DNA from: Cepaea nemoralis | Taxonomy: Eukaryota > Mollusca > Gastropoda > Stylommatophora > Helicidae | Reading direction: 5' to 3' | Assembly: GCA_014155875.1 (NCBI GenBank) | Contig: JACEFZ010025809.1 | Coordinates: 62,501-126,500, forward strand | DNA length: 64,000 nt | Shown: positions 22,351 through 32,629 of the stretch, one piece after another | How positions within the stretch are numbered: position 1 is the stretch's first letter | Layout: every line of letters begins with the position of its first letter | The notes under the pieces: generated by a model | Seen by the model: the letters and a program-made list of their open reading frames with translations, nothing else | What the model was told of the DNA's origin: nothing | The model's database searches: none | Program-made: the position numbers and the translations under genes

Positions 22351-22577
22351 CTACCCCACCCTCAAAAGAAAACATCGTTTTCAAATGTTGGGCGACTAAT
22401 ACTTATCAAATATGTGACCCAGACACATTGCCTGGGTAGTCGTAAGTATAAATCCAACTTACTCTAGCTACCACATTACATAATACATCAAATACTCATA
22501 GTAAACTCCCATAATCCCCACACATAAATACAAACAACTTTCTATCTTTTGTATCAATGCATGAACTAATACATCAC

Positions 22578-22608
<31 letters not shown>

Positions 22609-22671
22609 ATCATAGAAAAGCATTATACTTATGTACCCACAGGTCTCTTACTACTTCACGACCACACAATA
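22351..22671 (-). other. 3' untranslated part of element 2, with (AAT)n
   Basis: Polypurine tract at 22351-22365 and an (ATA)n run at 22579-22608. The RT expected between integrase and the 3' LTR of an INT-first element would have to fit here, but only 320 bp remain. Confidence 0.65.
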
Positions 22672-23490
22672 CTATTTGTGTACCGACCCTATATCAGGTG
22701 GTTCTGTTCTTGCATTAACCCACCTCTGATTCCTGTCGATGCTGTGTCTACCTTTCATGTACCCATCACTCATGGTACCTCTACAATTACAACATCTGTT
22801 TGTTATCCCTAGCCCTGGGTCAGTAATGTCGCGACAACTCTTTTGACCTGACTCAACTTTCCTATCTGTATATTGCACCGTTACACTTGAGTCTCTGTTT
22901 AGTCTGAACTCTTTATTCAATCTTGGCCCATATATCTGGCACCTTTCTTTCTGCTGCATACGCCTTATGCCTATGTGCCCTGCACATGCACTATTCTGAG
23001 CTGTTCTAGTATATCGGTCTCTATGTGTTAACGGTAATACTACTTGCCCACATGCAGTTCCGCCATCTGAAAAGTGGCGAGTGAGAACATTGTTCTTCCT
23101 CTCGAAGCACCATCTACCTTTCTTTGACTGCCTATGTTCTACTCTCCTACACCCATGTGAACATTTGTTCAGAGTAGTATCTTGTCTCTGGGAGCCACTA
23201 GCACTATATTTGGGATCCATTCTCATCTGCTCAGCTGTACTATCCTTGTTCTGAGTTCCTGTGTCTACTTCAAGTGCCTCTTCTACCTCAGCTATACTCT
23301 CTAATTTAGGTTCTATTGTGGTAACTACCTCATTACTGCTTACACTATATTTTTGGTCCCAATAAACTACTTCCTCTTCTGTACACTCTTTAACTCCTAT
23401 AACATTTCCTATGATGAGATCTGCCACTGGTGAGTCTAAAACACATGCTGTCACTCTTCCTGTTATGTATGGTGTTTTTACTGTTATCAC
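22672..23490 (-). pseudogene. Protease C-terminus and integrase zinc-finger region
   Basis: 273 open codons. Residues 17-32 (VLDSPVADLIIGNVIG) look like the C-terminal half of a retroviral-type protease. Residues about 147-195 (GQVVLPLTHRDRY … CAGHIGIRRMQQ … YGPRLNKEFR) match the N-terminal HHCC region of gypsy integrases, but the first His is Gln (TAQNSA) and no CX2C pair follows in this frame. No DDE core is readable. The tail (SRDITDPGLGI …) is unrecognised and probably out of frame. Confidence 0.65.
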
Positions 23491-24160
23491 GGCTATTGGG
23501 TAGTAATTCTACTGTCCCATTAAATGTTATGGATCTAATCTTTTTCCCTGTATAATCCGAGGGTTGCACTAAACTCTTTCTCACCCCGATGGACGTACAT
23601 CCGGAATCCCTAATTGTTAACGCTGGCCTATCATTAACAAACCCATGATGCATCTTCAGACTTCCTCCTTCATGCACTGCTGATCCTGCTTTAACTGTGT
23701 GACCACATATTAAGACTGGCTGACTGTCTTTTTCAAAAAGAGGTTTGCACCCACTACAATCTTCATTGTTCAGCGTCTCAATTACTTGTGCTGCATTTGA
23801 GTGCTCTGTTTCTCTCATCCTACATTGATGACTGACATGCCCGTTCCTTCCACATTTGAAACAAGTGATCTCCCTTTTACTGTTGTTCGTTGGTCCATCT
23901 GATGGTTGTGCATCACAATCTGCCATTTTGTGTCTCCAGCTCCCACAATTCCAACATCCGGCATAATTTGGACGTCTCTGGAAGTTCCCTCTTCTATATG
24001 GGTACCGTCCTACTCTACCAACATTGTTTCCTCGGAAACCATTATCTTGAAGTTCTTGTTGCTCACCTTTCTGTGCTGACTCCACACTTTTCGCCCTTGG
24101 TCTAATGACTGGATTCTGGTCCTGTTTAGTGTACGCTGCACAGACTATTTCCTCACTCAT
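23390..24160 (-). CDS. Gag nucleocapsid and protease N-terminus, element 2
   Basis: 257 open codons. There are two CX2CX4HX4C zinc knuckles (CWNCGSWRHKMADC, residues 69-82; CFKCGRNGHVSHQC, 100-113) and an Arg/Gly-rich stretch before them. An aspartic protease-like start at 182-195 reads IRDSGCTSIGV, with DSG replacing the usual DTG; Ser at this place is tolerated in many aspartic proteases. The protease then continues in the overlapping frame (22672-23490), which implies a frameshift of one base near 23480. The start at 24160 is nominal, because Gag helices continue upstream in another frame. Confidence 0.72.
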   Translation of the reverse strand: MSEEIVCAAYTKQDQNPVIRPRAKSVESAQKGEQQELQDNGFRGNNVGRVGRYPYRRGNFQRRPNYAGCWNCGSWRHKMADCDAQPSDGPTNNSKREITCFKCGRNGHVSHQCRMRETEHSNAAQVIETLNNEDCSGCKPLFEKDSQPVLICGHTVKAGSAVHEGGSLKMHHGFVNDRPALTIRDSGCTSIGVRKSLVQPSDYTGKKIRSITFNGTVELLPNSRDNSKNTIHNRKSDSMCFRLTSGRSHHRKCYRS

Positions 24161-24359
24161 TAGTTTCCCAATTAGAACTGTTAGGATGTGCAGTCATATA
24201 GTTTTGCCCTAACTGTGACATTGTGTCTATGTCCTTTGGCTTCCGTTCCTCAAAGAAAGCTACTAAGTTAGAATTGCATGCATGATACTACCTTGTCTCT
24301 TAACACTAGATCTACTAATTTATTAAAATCTTTCCCTACCTTCTGCAAGCTCCATCCAC
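24161..24359 (-). pseudogene. Frame-broken Gag segment
   Basis: Joins the capsid frame to the zinc-knuckle frame; fragments such as FEERKPKDID and QLGQNYMTAHPN are readable only in shifting frames. At least two indels. Confidence 0.5.
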
Positions 24360-25118
24360 TTAGTTAAATGTATTCTTTACTGTGTTAACAAAATCTGTGA
24401 AATCTTGATTTGTCTCTGGCACTAACTGTCTAAACTTTGTTCTATATCCATGCTCAGTTAGTTGGAACTTTGTCAGCAAACGTTGACGTAAGATAGTGTA
24501 GTTGTTCCTTTCTTCTACAGGTAAATTGAACATGGTGTCTAGTGCCTTGCCCGTAAGAAATTCGCCAAGTCGTATCGCATACTCGTTTTCTGGGATGCCT
24601 AAAGTTTTCGCACTTGCTTGAAATCTGTCCAAATAAGATTCAAGGTTGTCTCGGTCCGTAAAGTATGGCAGTTTTAATCTCTGTGACGACTGCGAAGGTT
24701 TTCTGCTTTCCTCACTTTGACCCTTCGAAGACAGTTCTAGTTTTCTGAGAGCAATTTCAGCTTCCATCTTAATCTTCTCTTTCTCAATTTCCACCGCATT
24801 TGTGTGTTTTAACTTTTCAAGTTCCATTTGTGTCTCTCTCTCTTCCTGTAGACGCTTGTTTTCCATTTCAGCTAACTTTACTTCCTGTAGGCGGTTGTTT
24901 TCCATTTCAGCTAGTTTTACTTGTGTCTCTTTCTCTTCCTGTAAGCGTTTTGCCTCGCGTTCATTATGCCTCTCCTCTCTTTCCATCTGCTTTTGTTCTT
25001 TCGCTTCTGCATACTCCTGTAACTCTTTACCTTTCAGGCCTATTCTTTCACCTGCTTCAATATAATCCATTAAAGTAGGCATCTTGTACTTGTGGACACG
25101 TTGCTGTGAATCAGCCAA
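24360..25118 (-). CDS. gag: Gag capsid-like protein, element 2
   Basis: 252 codons from ATG. Residues 40-135 form a long charged coiled coil with repeated KLAEMENNRLQE-type blocks, and a capsid-like region runs from about 150 (LPYFTDRDNLESYLDRF, GEFLTGKALDTMF, RQRLLTKFQLTEHGYRTKF). The layout, coiled coil then capsid, parallels Gag of element 1, supporting a common lineage, though residues differ widely. The stop at 24360 lies within a frame-broken stretch, so the natural protein was longer. Confidence 0.82.
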   Translation of the reverse strand: MADSQQRVHKYKMPTLMDYIEAGERIGLKGKELQEYAEAKEQKQMEREERHNEREAKRLQEEKETQVKLAEMENNRLQEVKLAEMENKRLQEERETQMELEKLKHTNAVEIEKEKIKMEAEIALRKLELSSKGQSEESRKPSQSSQRLKLPYFTDRDNLESYLDRFQASAKTLGIPENEYAIRLGEFLTGKALDTMFNLPVEERNNYTILRQRLLTKFQLTEHGYRTKFRQLVPETNQDFTDFVNTVKNTFN

Positions 25119-27360
25119 CTATAAATGTACAGGCTCTGCTGTTATTCTTTGTGTCACTTCCCTAAGTACACCCGCACTCCCTGTGTACGTAAATCCGTAG
25201 TGCTACAATATCACTCTGTACTCACCCAGTCACTCTATAAGCACTAGGTAGTGAGGTGGGAAGTATCACCTATACTCCCTCGTATATATATCTATGACCA
25301 AAAGTTCATGAAGTCCCTGGAAATATTGTTAAACATACATATAAAAACATATACACACAAATGGATGATAACACTAAGTGATGACTATCCAACGCTAGAC
25401 TTCACAAGCTGAGTACACGGAGACGATGATGACACAGAAATAAACCACAGTAACAACCACAAGCTTGTGTAGAGACACCCACAGTGCGCGTAAAAATAAA
25501 AATATAAATTGACCACGACCACTAGACAGCAGAAATGACGAAAGATCACAATAAAAACATATATCCGAACACAACAAATATTATATGTAAATATAACGAA
25601 AAGAAAGAGAGAAAGAAAAAGAATATATACTGAAAATATACACAGATCTGACGTCAGACAACTCGGCTCTAGATATTGGTTAAGACTATTTCAATGCCCC
25701 TGCATGATACGTCAACTCATTAACGTTTTTCTTACAAAAATATCGTAAGCACCAGAAAGACAAATAAATTATTGTGCTGTATCCCGACTCTCGAGAAACA
25801 CCCCAACAAATCCCCTACTCTTGACAAACACTGGACCACATACAAGTAACAGCTTAACAACCGAAAACAATATTTATAAGACAATGAGCAGCAAACAGAA
25901 TGTCCACATCGTTGGCCGATAAATATGTGCCCACTAATCCGTCGCCAAAAGTTCTTTTTATTCAATGTCTACGACGCTAGATTTCAAACCGACTTCTTGT
26001 TTTGTTGCGTGGTTATTTGAATTCACGTGGTGATCAAAAGTTCCAACTGTCGACAAAAGTTGAAGATGATAGTGATATCCGTAACGTTATTGTACTTTCT
26101 CTGTACGTGGTAATAATCCAAAGTGTTCTTTCGATTTGTTGTTACTCTCGTTGCGGAGATGGCGCTTCGCTGTATCATATATGTTATAGATTCACCAAAA
26201 GAAAAGACCAAAATAATGGCAATAAATGTTCAACGCTTTCACTCTGTACCGCCAGTTCTTTTTGGCAACTGTATGCAACTATGTTCGCGGAGATGCCACG
26301 TCATCAATCGTTGACAAAATGTTTGCTGATTATAAGGTAATGCACACAAAGGGCTTTTAACAAAGCCGAACATAAAGTCTAGTTTCACACAAAACCAGCT
26401 TGTTTATCCAGTTCCACTATGGAACATCTCAGTAACTTTCCACTGTCCACGGCCTTGACCTTGCCGGACACCTCAATTTCTCTTTATCACTCTCAGTGAA
26501 AAATCATCCGTAACACAGTTTTCACACAAACACTTGACAGCCCCACCCGGCTGCGGTAGGGGTACTGTTACTATCCCCTTCAGTCAACTGTCCGTCAAAT
26601 CAGCGACTGCCAATTTTTCTCTGTTTTCCAAACATGTACTTCCCCAGTACCTGGACGCTGGTGTACCCACCCGTCCTATTTACTGCGTCGAATAATCTTG
26701 ACCAGTCAACTTGCAACAACACAGTGCGATTGCCTCCAGCACACACACACACCTGTCAATATCTTTGATTTTCTTCAATCCTTGGTTCAATCCTGTCAAA
26801 CACACACACTTTAGGACTGACCGCACTTGTTACAAACACTGTTTTGTCCACTCGACTTTACCTGTGCTGTCCTTGACCAAACACCCCTGCTACTCCAATC
26901 GACTCTCCCGGTCGATTTGTCCTGCGTTAATTCTTGGCGTCCCCGCCTCGTCTGTTTATGCGTGCTGACCGCCGTTAATTTACCTGTAGTGGACTTGACG
27001 TGAACTGACTGCTCGCCTGTGACCTCCGCCGCGCATTTTCCCCGCGCGCTGACAGTTTTTCTTGGATGTGGCGTCTTATACACACCAAAGAGTTGCTGTT
27101 AATTTCTTGACGCAGTACTGTCTAAATTGATGGAACTAAGTCACAGATAATAACTCCTCTCTTTCAGCGAAGAGCCCACAGATATCTCAATATTGCACGG
27201 TGTTCCTTGACCGAATGCAGCTGTGGTTTGTAATCCTGTCTTCGCCTACTGGCCATTACTGGATTGAACTTGGAAAACCATGTTGTTGCGCTTAATGAAC
27301 TGATTCGTACTGATGTAAAATACCGAAGTCCAAGATCGGACAGCCCTCAAAAATCTTCTC
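25119..27360 (-). other. Long leader of LTR element 2 (2.2 kb)
   Basis: Between 5' LTR and gag. No frame with recognisable motifs on either strand; plus-strand frames at 26002-26340 and 26711-26968 have none. A primer-binding site is not obvious: the bases next to the LTR on the minus strand (GAGAAGATTTTTGAGG) do not begin TGG. Confidence 0.6.
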
Positions 27361-28050
27361 TGTCACGAAGTGAATGTTGACTAAGTGACAGATAGAGTGG
27401 CTATGGTTGTGTCTAGGGTATGTCCTTGTAACAATATGAGGTTGAACAACAGATTAACCAAGATGCATCACACCCAAACACCAGTCAGTGAACAAGCGTT
27501 AATTTGCGCACATAATATTCCTTTAATGATGAATTAACACAGACACATGTAACATATAAATCCAGGAACAATAATTCTCTAAGAATATATCTCCATCCCA
27601 ATGGAACACGTCGAATAGCACTGCCTCTCAAGGCTACTAAAATATCGTTCCACACGACAGGTATACTAGCCTCTCTCTAGGCCCGACTCAAAGTAACCCA
27701 CTATGGGTCTCGAATTCCACTCACTATCCCTGGAACCCACAGTGCGGAGTTATCTTCAGAACTCCGTCACAATTCTTCACTTTCTCAGACCACGACCTTC
27801 TCCTGGTCCGGTCTAGACTCAACTGTCCCCCGTCAGTCTTTGTCCCTCTCTTCTCAACAATTCCATCCCCCACAATGCCTCACACACAACACACAACCTC
27901 ACTGCTCCAACTGTCTGCCCCTTCTTGCAGCCCCTCTCCCTTACCGTTTACCTCCTTATATTCTCTTTCCGGTGAATGCCCTTTCACCTCTTGAACTGTT
28001 TATATTGTACGGCCACTCACCTTAATGCCACTGAACACAGGCATGTGACA
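27361..28050 (-). repeat. 5' LTR of element 2 (690 bp)
   Basis: Partner of 21662-22350. Ends exactly where CTTCT and the rest of SINE-2 resume. Confidence 0.93.
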
Positions 28051-28182
28051 CTTCTCATCTTTGACTTGCGGGCGTAAATTACAAGTAACCCTGAAATCGG
28101 AGTTGGTTCGCCTGATGGCGAGGGACACTGGTAATAGGAAAAGCTAATCCACACGCACAAATAGGTCTACTACTAGAAGTAG
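28051..28182 (+). mobile_element. SINE-2, part 2 of 3
   Basis: 'tcatctttgacttgcgggcg', 'ctgatggcgagggacactgg' and 'aagctaatccacacgcac' match SINE-2 downstream of the point where the copy breaks at 21661. Confidence 0.85.
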
Positions 28183-28430
28183 GCCGGCTTCCTGGCCTAG
28201 AGGTTAGCGACTTTTCTCCGTAATCTCGTATACCCTCGTAAGTAACGTGACGACGGTGAGAATCAGCAGTGGTTCGAATCGAGTCGGTAACCTTACGGGG
28301 TATGTGAGCCGGCCGCTCAGAAAGCAACGGCAAACTACTGAGCGTAATCTTGCCAAGAAATCAACAATCAGATGAAAGATGCTGATGTTGACAGCAATGT
28401 CCGGTAAAGGATATGCAAACTATTTTTAAC
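28183..28430 (+). mobile_element. SINE-1 inserted into SINE-2
   Basis: Complete SINE-1: A-box-like 'cctggcctagaggttagcg', intact B-box-like 'gtggttcgaatcgag', body 'gtgagccggccgctcagaaa', end 'gtccggtaaaggatatgc'. Both sides are SINE-2 sequence. 'agaagtag'/'acaagtag' flanks may be a worn target duplication. Confidence 0.87.
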
Positions 28431-28510
28431 TACAAGTAGCGTGTATGGACTAAGCTGGATTTTAAAGCTTGAGTGAGCGCAAAACAAAAAACAAATATCA
28501 CCGTATCAAC
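28431..28510 (+). mobile_element. SINE-2, part 3 of 3
   Basis: 'aagtagcgtgtatggactaa', 'gcttgagtgagcgcaaaaca' corresponds to the 3' end of SINE-2 at 57190-57235. Confidence 0.75.
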
Positions 28511-28542
28511 TACAGTAGCGCGTCAATCACCTGGAGATGTTA

Positions 28543-28605
28543 ATCAGCTTTTTTGTTTTGCGTTCACTGGCTCTACTCCTAGTGCACTGGACTGATTTTT
28601 GCGTG
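28543..28605 (-). mobile_element. SINE-2 3' piece, inverted
   Basis: Reverse complement reads 'tccacacgcaaaaatcagtc', 'cagtgcactag' and 'gtgaacgcaaaacaaaa', the last ~60 bp of SINE-2. With the preceding copy it forms a potential hairpin. Confidence 0.7.
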
Positions 28606-29405
28606 TGGATCAGAAATACTTCAGTCACACCAACTTGCAACACGTGCCGACTGCGAGTGCACAAAACCCGATCTAGTTTACAATTTACGGGGACAGAACA
28701 ACGACACTGTCCATTACCAGGTAATTGTATGACATGACGTGCCCATTGGATTTACGCAGTTATTGCCCAGGATAAACCCACTCCACCCCACCTCACTTAT
28801 CCCATTATTTCTGGGTTTCCTCGTCTGCTGCCCTTTGATGGCCGTGACAACATCTTGTTCCCGCCGCATCTTCATTGATTATCTTGTCCGCGCCAATTCA
28901 CAAACCGCACCAGAAATCTTCTTTCTTGTCACATCAGACCTGCATTTGGAGTAATTTTACCGTCAGTTTGACAAGCCCAGTGACATTTTCAAAACATCAA
29001 ATCGACAACATCATGTTTGCCAGCCATACCTAGTACTAGAAAGTTCTAAACTGCATCAGCTACGGCCATATATCCCCAGACAGGCACATCAAAGTAAACA
29101 AACAAATGGAGATTACTACGTGTCTTTCAGCTCAAAAAAACATTGCCCCTGGACGGAGCTGTTGGGTCGCCTGAATTGCGTTAATTAATATCTTAAGTGT
29201 TTTATTGCACCGGAAAATAGTCTGCCCTCGGGATAGCTGTGTGACGATTATACGCATTTCAGGTGGGCGAATATTGCCCCAATTTCTTCTTTCATTCGCT
29301 TGAAATTAAATGTCTGTATCTCTAATATTGTCTCTTGTTTAAACTTCGCTGTCTTTTTTTAGTTCACTTAGTAGTCCTTAAAGGATTTAAAATACAAGAA
29401 AATCA
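28606..29405. other. No gene assigned
   Basis: Single-copy-looking sequence. Frames of 60-70 codons at 28537-28954 show no family features. Confidence 0.45.
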
Positions 29406-29410
29406 ACTTC

Positions 29411-29590
29411 ATTGCACAGGGTGTAATCACTTATGGCTCGGTCTCTTTCCGCAGGACGGCTTGTCGAAAGCCTCGCACAAAGCACGAATTCCGTAGCTCC
29501 AGCGACGAGCCCGAGGGATCTCTGAGAAAACTGCACTCGTAAACCGAACGATGCAGGTCGGAATCGAACACATACCGCCTCACCACAGCG
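29411..29590 (-). mobile_element. SINE-3
   Basis: Same sequence as 58245-58440: 'ctcggtctctttccgcagg', 'aaagcacgaattccgtagct', 'tctctgagaaaactgcactc'. Its head, minus strand from 29590, contains the B-box-like 'tgttcgattccgacc'. Confidence 0.8.
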
Positions 29591-29598
29591 ATTCTCTT

Positions 29599-29761
29599 TC
29601 AGTGGTCCATAGAGTTTATCTTCCACCGTTGTTTCTCTAGGCCAGAAGACTTGCTTAGATATGTTGTATTTTGGCCAGTATAGGAGTATGTGATCTGTTG
29701 TCGGTGTCGCAAATCCACATGTGCACATGGCTGATTCGCAAAACTTGAATTGTGTATACAT
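29599..29761 (-). pseudogene. LINE C-terminus with Cys-rich motif
   Basis: Minus frame reads FKFCESAMCTCGFATPTTDH, ILLYWPKYN, then VFWPRETTVEDKLYGPLKEN. The pattern CxCG…T.eHiL..CP…WP…KL.G is the C-terminal region after RT in many metazoan LINEs. The expected Cys of 'CP' is Trp, so it is decayed. Only the last ~55 residues remain. Confidence 0.72.
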
Positions 29762-29764
29762 GTG

Positions 29765-29940
29765 GTACTGCTCGAGTTATATTGTTTCTTTGATGTCGGT
29801 TCAAGGGTCGGTTGTCTCCAGGTGGGTTTGTCTAAGGCGTTGGTTGTCTGATAGGTTGGCTTTCTCTTGGTTATATCTTTAACAGGTTCGTTGTCTAATT
29901 GGTTCGGTGTCTTAAGGTTGGTTGACTGACGTGTTTCGTT
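29765..29940. repeat. Degenerate minisatellite
   Basis: Irregular 'ggttggttgtct' words, a worn form of the array at 30380-31680. Confidence 0.65.
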
Positions 29941-30096
29941 AAAGAGCAACAGACTAAATGGTTTGACCACCTCACAAGAATGCCCTGATACCATCTGCCA
30001 CAAAGATCCACATTGAAGACATATAATGGATACACAGCAAGGGGAAGGCCACGTAAAATATGGAGTGATGGTATCAAGAATAATCTTAGAGAAATG
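29941..30096 (+). pseudogene. LINE C-terminus ending in (AAG)n
   Basis: Plus strand reads KWFDHLTRMP, then YTARGRPRKIWSDGIKNNL, matching the WFGH..RM and RGRPRK.W.DGI block at LINE ORF2 ends. The coding sequence runs directly into the AAG tract, which may have grown from the LINE's tail. Confidence 0.75.
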
Positions 30097-30379
30097 AAGA
30101 AGAAGAAGAAGAAGAAGAAGAAGAAGAAGAAGAAGAAGAAGAAGAAGAAGAAGAAGAAGAAGAAGAAGAAGAAGAAGAAGAAGAAGAAGAAGAAGGAGGA
30201 GGAGGAGGAGGAGGAAGAGGAGGAAGAGGAGGAGGTGGAGGAAGAGGAGGAGGTGGAGGAGGAGGAGGAGGAGGAGGAGGAGGAGGAGGAGGAGAAGAAG
30301 AAGAAGAAGAAGAAGAAGAAGAAGAAGAAGAAGAAGAAGAAGAAGAAGAAGAAGAAGAAGAAGAAGAAGAAGAAGAAGA
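30097..30379. repeat. (AAG)n / (AGG)n purine microsatellite
   Basis: About 280 bp entirely of purines on the plus strand except for two T in 'ggtgg'. An AGG-rich centre is flanked by AAG on both sides. Poly-Lys/Glu and poly-Leu frames are artefacts. Confidence 0.97.
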
Positions 30380-31680
30380 TCTAGCGGGTTGGTTCTATAA
30401 AAGGGTGGTTGTTTCACTGTTAATTCTGTAACAGGTTAATTCTCAAACTGTTTGGTTGTCTCGTGATTATCTAAAAGTTTGGCTCTCTAACATATCATGG
30501 TTGGGTTTCTAATGGGTTGGTTGTAACAGATTAGTTCTCAAACGGGCTGGTTGTATCATGGTTAACTAACATGTTAGTTCTCTAACATATTGATTGTCGC
30601 ATGACTAGTTCCCTAACGGGTAGGTTCTTTTACGGGTTGAGTGTATCATTGCTGGTTCTCTAACGAGTTTGTTGCATCATGGTTAGTTCTTTAATAGGTG
30701 GATTGTATCATTGTTAGTTCTCGAAAAAGTTCGTTGCTTCATGGCTAGTTCTCTAATGGGTTGGTTGTATCGTGGTTAGATTTCTACTGGTGGGTTGTAG
30801 CATAATTAATTCTCTAGGGGATTTGTTGTATCATCGAAAGTTCTCTAACGGGTGAGTTGTATCATGGTTCTTTCTCTAACAGGTGGATTGTATCGTGGTT
30901 AGTTCTCGAAAAAATTGGTTGCCTCATGGTTAGTTCTCTAACGGGTGGGTTGTATTATGGTTAGTTCTCTAACGGGTGGGTTGTATTATGGTTAATTCTC
31001 TAACAGTTGTGTTCTTTCATGGTAAGTTCTCTAACAGGTGTTTTGTTCCATGGTAAGTTCTCTAACGGGTGGTTTTATCATGGTTAGTTCTCTAAGGGGT
31101 GAGTTGTATCAATGTTAGTTCTCTAACAGGCGGGTTGTATTTTGGTTAGTTCTCTAATAGTTGTGTTCTTTCATGGTAATTTCTCTAACGGATGTGTTGT
31201 TCCATGGTAAGTTCTCTAACCTGTGGTTTTATCATGGTTAGTTCTCTAAGGGATGGGTTGTATCAATGTTAGTTCTCGAACGGGTGGGTTTTTATCATGG
31301 TTAGTTCTCTAACGGGTGGGTTGTATCATGGTTAGTTCTTTAAGGGTGGGTTGTATCATGTTTAGTTCTATAACGGTGGGTTTTTATCATGGTTAGTTCT
31401 CTAACGGGTGGGTTGTTTCATGGTTAGTTCTCTAACGGTAGGTTGTCTCATGGTTAGTTCTGTAAGGTTTAGTTGTCTGATGGTTAGTTCTCCAATTGGT
31501 TGGATGTCTCATGGTTAATTCCACAACGGGTTGATTGTTTCATGGTTAGTTCTCTAACATATTGGTTGCCTATGGTTAGTACGTAACGAACTAGTTGCAT
31601 TATAGTTAGTTCTCGAACTGGTGGTCTCCCTAACTGGTTGGTCGTCTCATGGTTGCTTGACTCACAGCTGGTAGTCCCGT
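30380..31680. repeat. Minisatellite, ~31-bp unit (1.3 kb)
   Basis: About 40 degenerate units of 'ggttagttctctaacgggtg' and 'ggttgtatcat'. Related units lie at 15886-16085 and 29765-29940. Confidence 0.92.
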
Positions 31681-31689
31681 GACATGGCT

Positions 31690-32200
31690 AGTTCGTGGTT
31701 TTCTCACACCTGGCAATTACTTTGACCCCATTACCTTGAAATGCTTGAGGATTTGTCTAACCATGGTAACGCCTTGTACAATACACCCGACAGGATCAAG
31801 CGATATACCCAACAAACCAACTCCCCGCCCGTACAGCTCCTCAAACATCATTTAACGCTGTGTTATTTTTATCTTGTGGGGGTTTCTGCTGCACGTGCGA
31901 GATTTAGGGTAATTCCCACAGAACACGTGACGTTTACACCATATTTTACTAATATCCTCCGCCATTTTGTTTTTACTGTACGTGTTACGTAAATACCCCG
32001 GCCGAGGGAATAACAAGGGCATTTTTTAGTCGAGTGAGAGAAAATAGCGCTAAGTGTGGTAATTTTAATGCGCGGATAAATACACTTAGTAATGAGACCT
32101 TCCGGTTGATGTGCCTACTATCTCGAGTCGTACGTAAGGCCGTTGCGGGACAACGGGTAAGCTTCGTGGTTGTGGAATTAATTAGCTCTATAGGCCCCAG
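31690..32200. other. Single-copy island between arrays
   Basis: Higher-complexity sequence with CpGs, two 'cacgtg' type words and 'ccgccattttg'. Holds the candidate first exon below; nothing else supported. Confidence 0.45.
31852..31965 (-). CDS. Candidate first exon / small ORF, unknown
   Basis: ATG at 31965 lies in 'acaaaATGGCGGAGG', which also fits the YY1 motif often found at housekeeping-gene starts. The frame encodes 37 residues beginning MAEDISKIWCKRHVFCGNYP and stops at 31852. GC-rich, CpG-containing sequence lies upstream (31985-32010). No homologue is recognised and no strong donor stands out. It could be a chance frame in a promoter-like island. Confidence 0.22.
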   Translation of the reverse strand: MAEDISKIWCKRHVFCGNYPKSRTCSRNPHKIKITQR

Positions 32201-32204
32201 AAAG

Positions 32205-32480
32205 TTTCTCTGCAGATGTACACTTTGGACAATAGTCACAATGATAATTTTCCAGCAGATGTACAAAGTGGACAATAGTCACAATGATAATTTTCCAGCA
32301 GATGTACAAGGTGGACAATAGTCACAATGATAATTTTCAGAGCAGATGTACGAAGTGGACAATAGTCACAATGAATAATTATCAACATATGGCTGGGTTG
32401 GGGTGGGGAGTGAGGGTGCGGGAAAAGGAGAGTCATAATGAACAATTCTTATCAAATGGTTGATAGGGAAAATAGTCGCA
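32205..32480. repeat. Minisatellite, 43-bp unit
   Basis: Four clear copies of 'cagatgtacaaagtgg' plus 'acaatagtcacaatgataat', then decayed copies to 32480. Confidence 0.9.
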
Positions 32481-32629
32481 ATGAACAGCAGATACCTACA
32501 ATTAAAACAGCACGCGGGAATTACTGTACATGACACAACACAGACTGGGTTGTATGTAAAATATATAGCCAGATTTCTTTGGTATGTTTAGATGAAAGAT
32601 AAAAAAAATTATAGCACAACTTAAGGCAC

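Larger units (their letters stand above)
21662..28050 (-). mobile_element. LTR retrotransposon 2 (gypsy-type, RT deleted)
   Basis: 6.39-kb element on the minus strand with 689/690-bp LTRs and CTTCT duplication (21657-21661 and 28051-28055). It carries gag, two zinc knuckles, protease and the start of integrase, all frame-broken; no RT or RNase H is found. Protease is followed directly by the integrase zinc-finger region, so it probably belongs to the same INT-before-RT lineage as element 1, with RT deleted from the 3' side. It inserted into a SINE-2 copy. LTRs differ at only three or four sites, so the insertion is recent, perhaps mobilised in trans. Confidence 0.9.

Noticed and set aside
24800..25078. 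Plus-strand Ser/Phe/Leu-rich frames
   Set aside because: Antisense shadows of the coiled-coil Gag of element 2.
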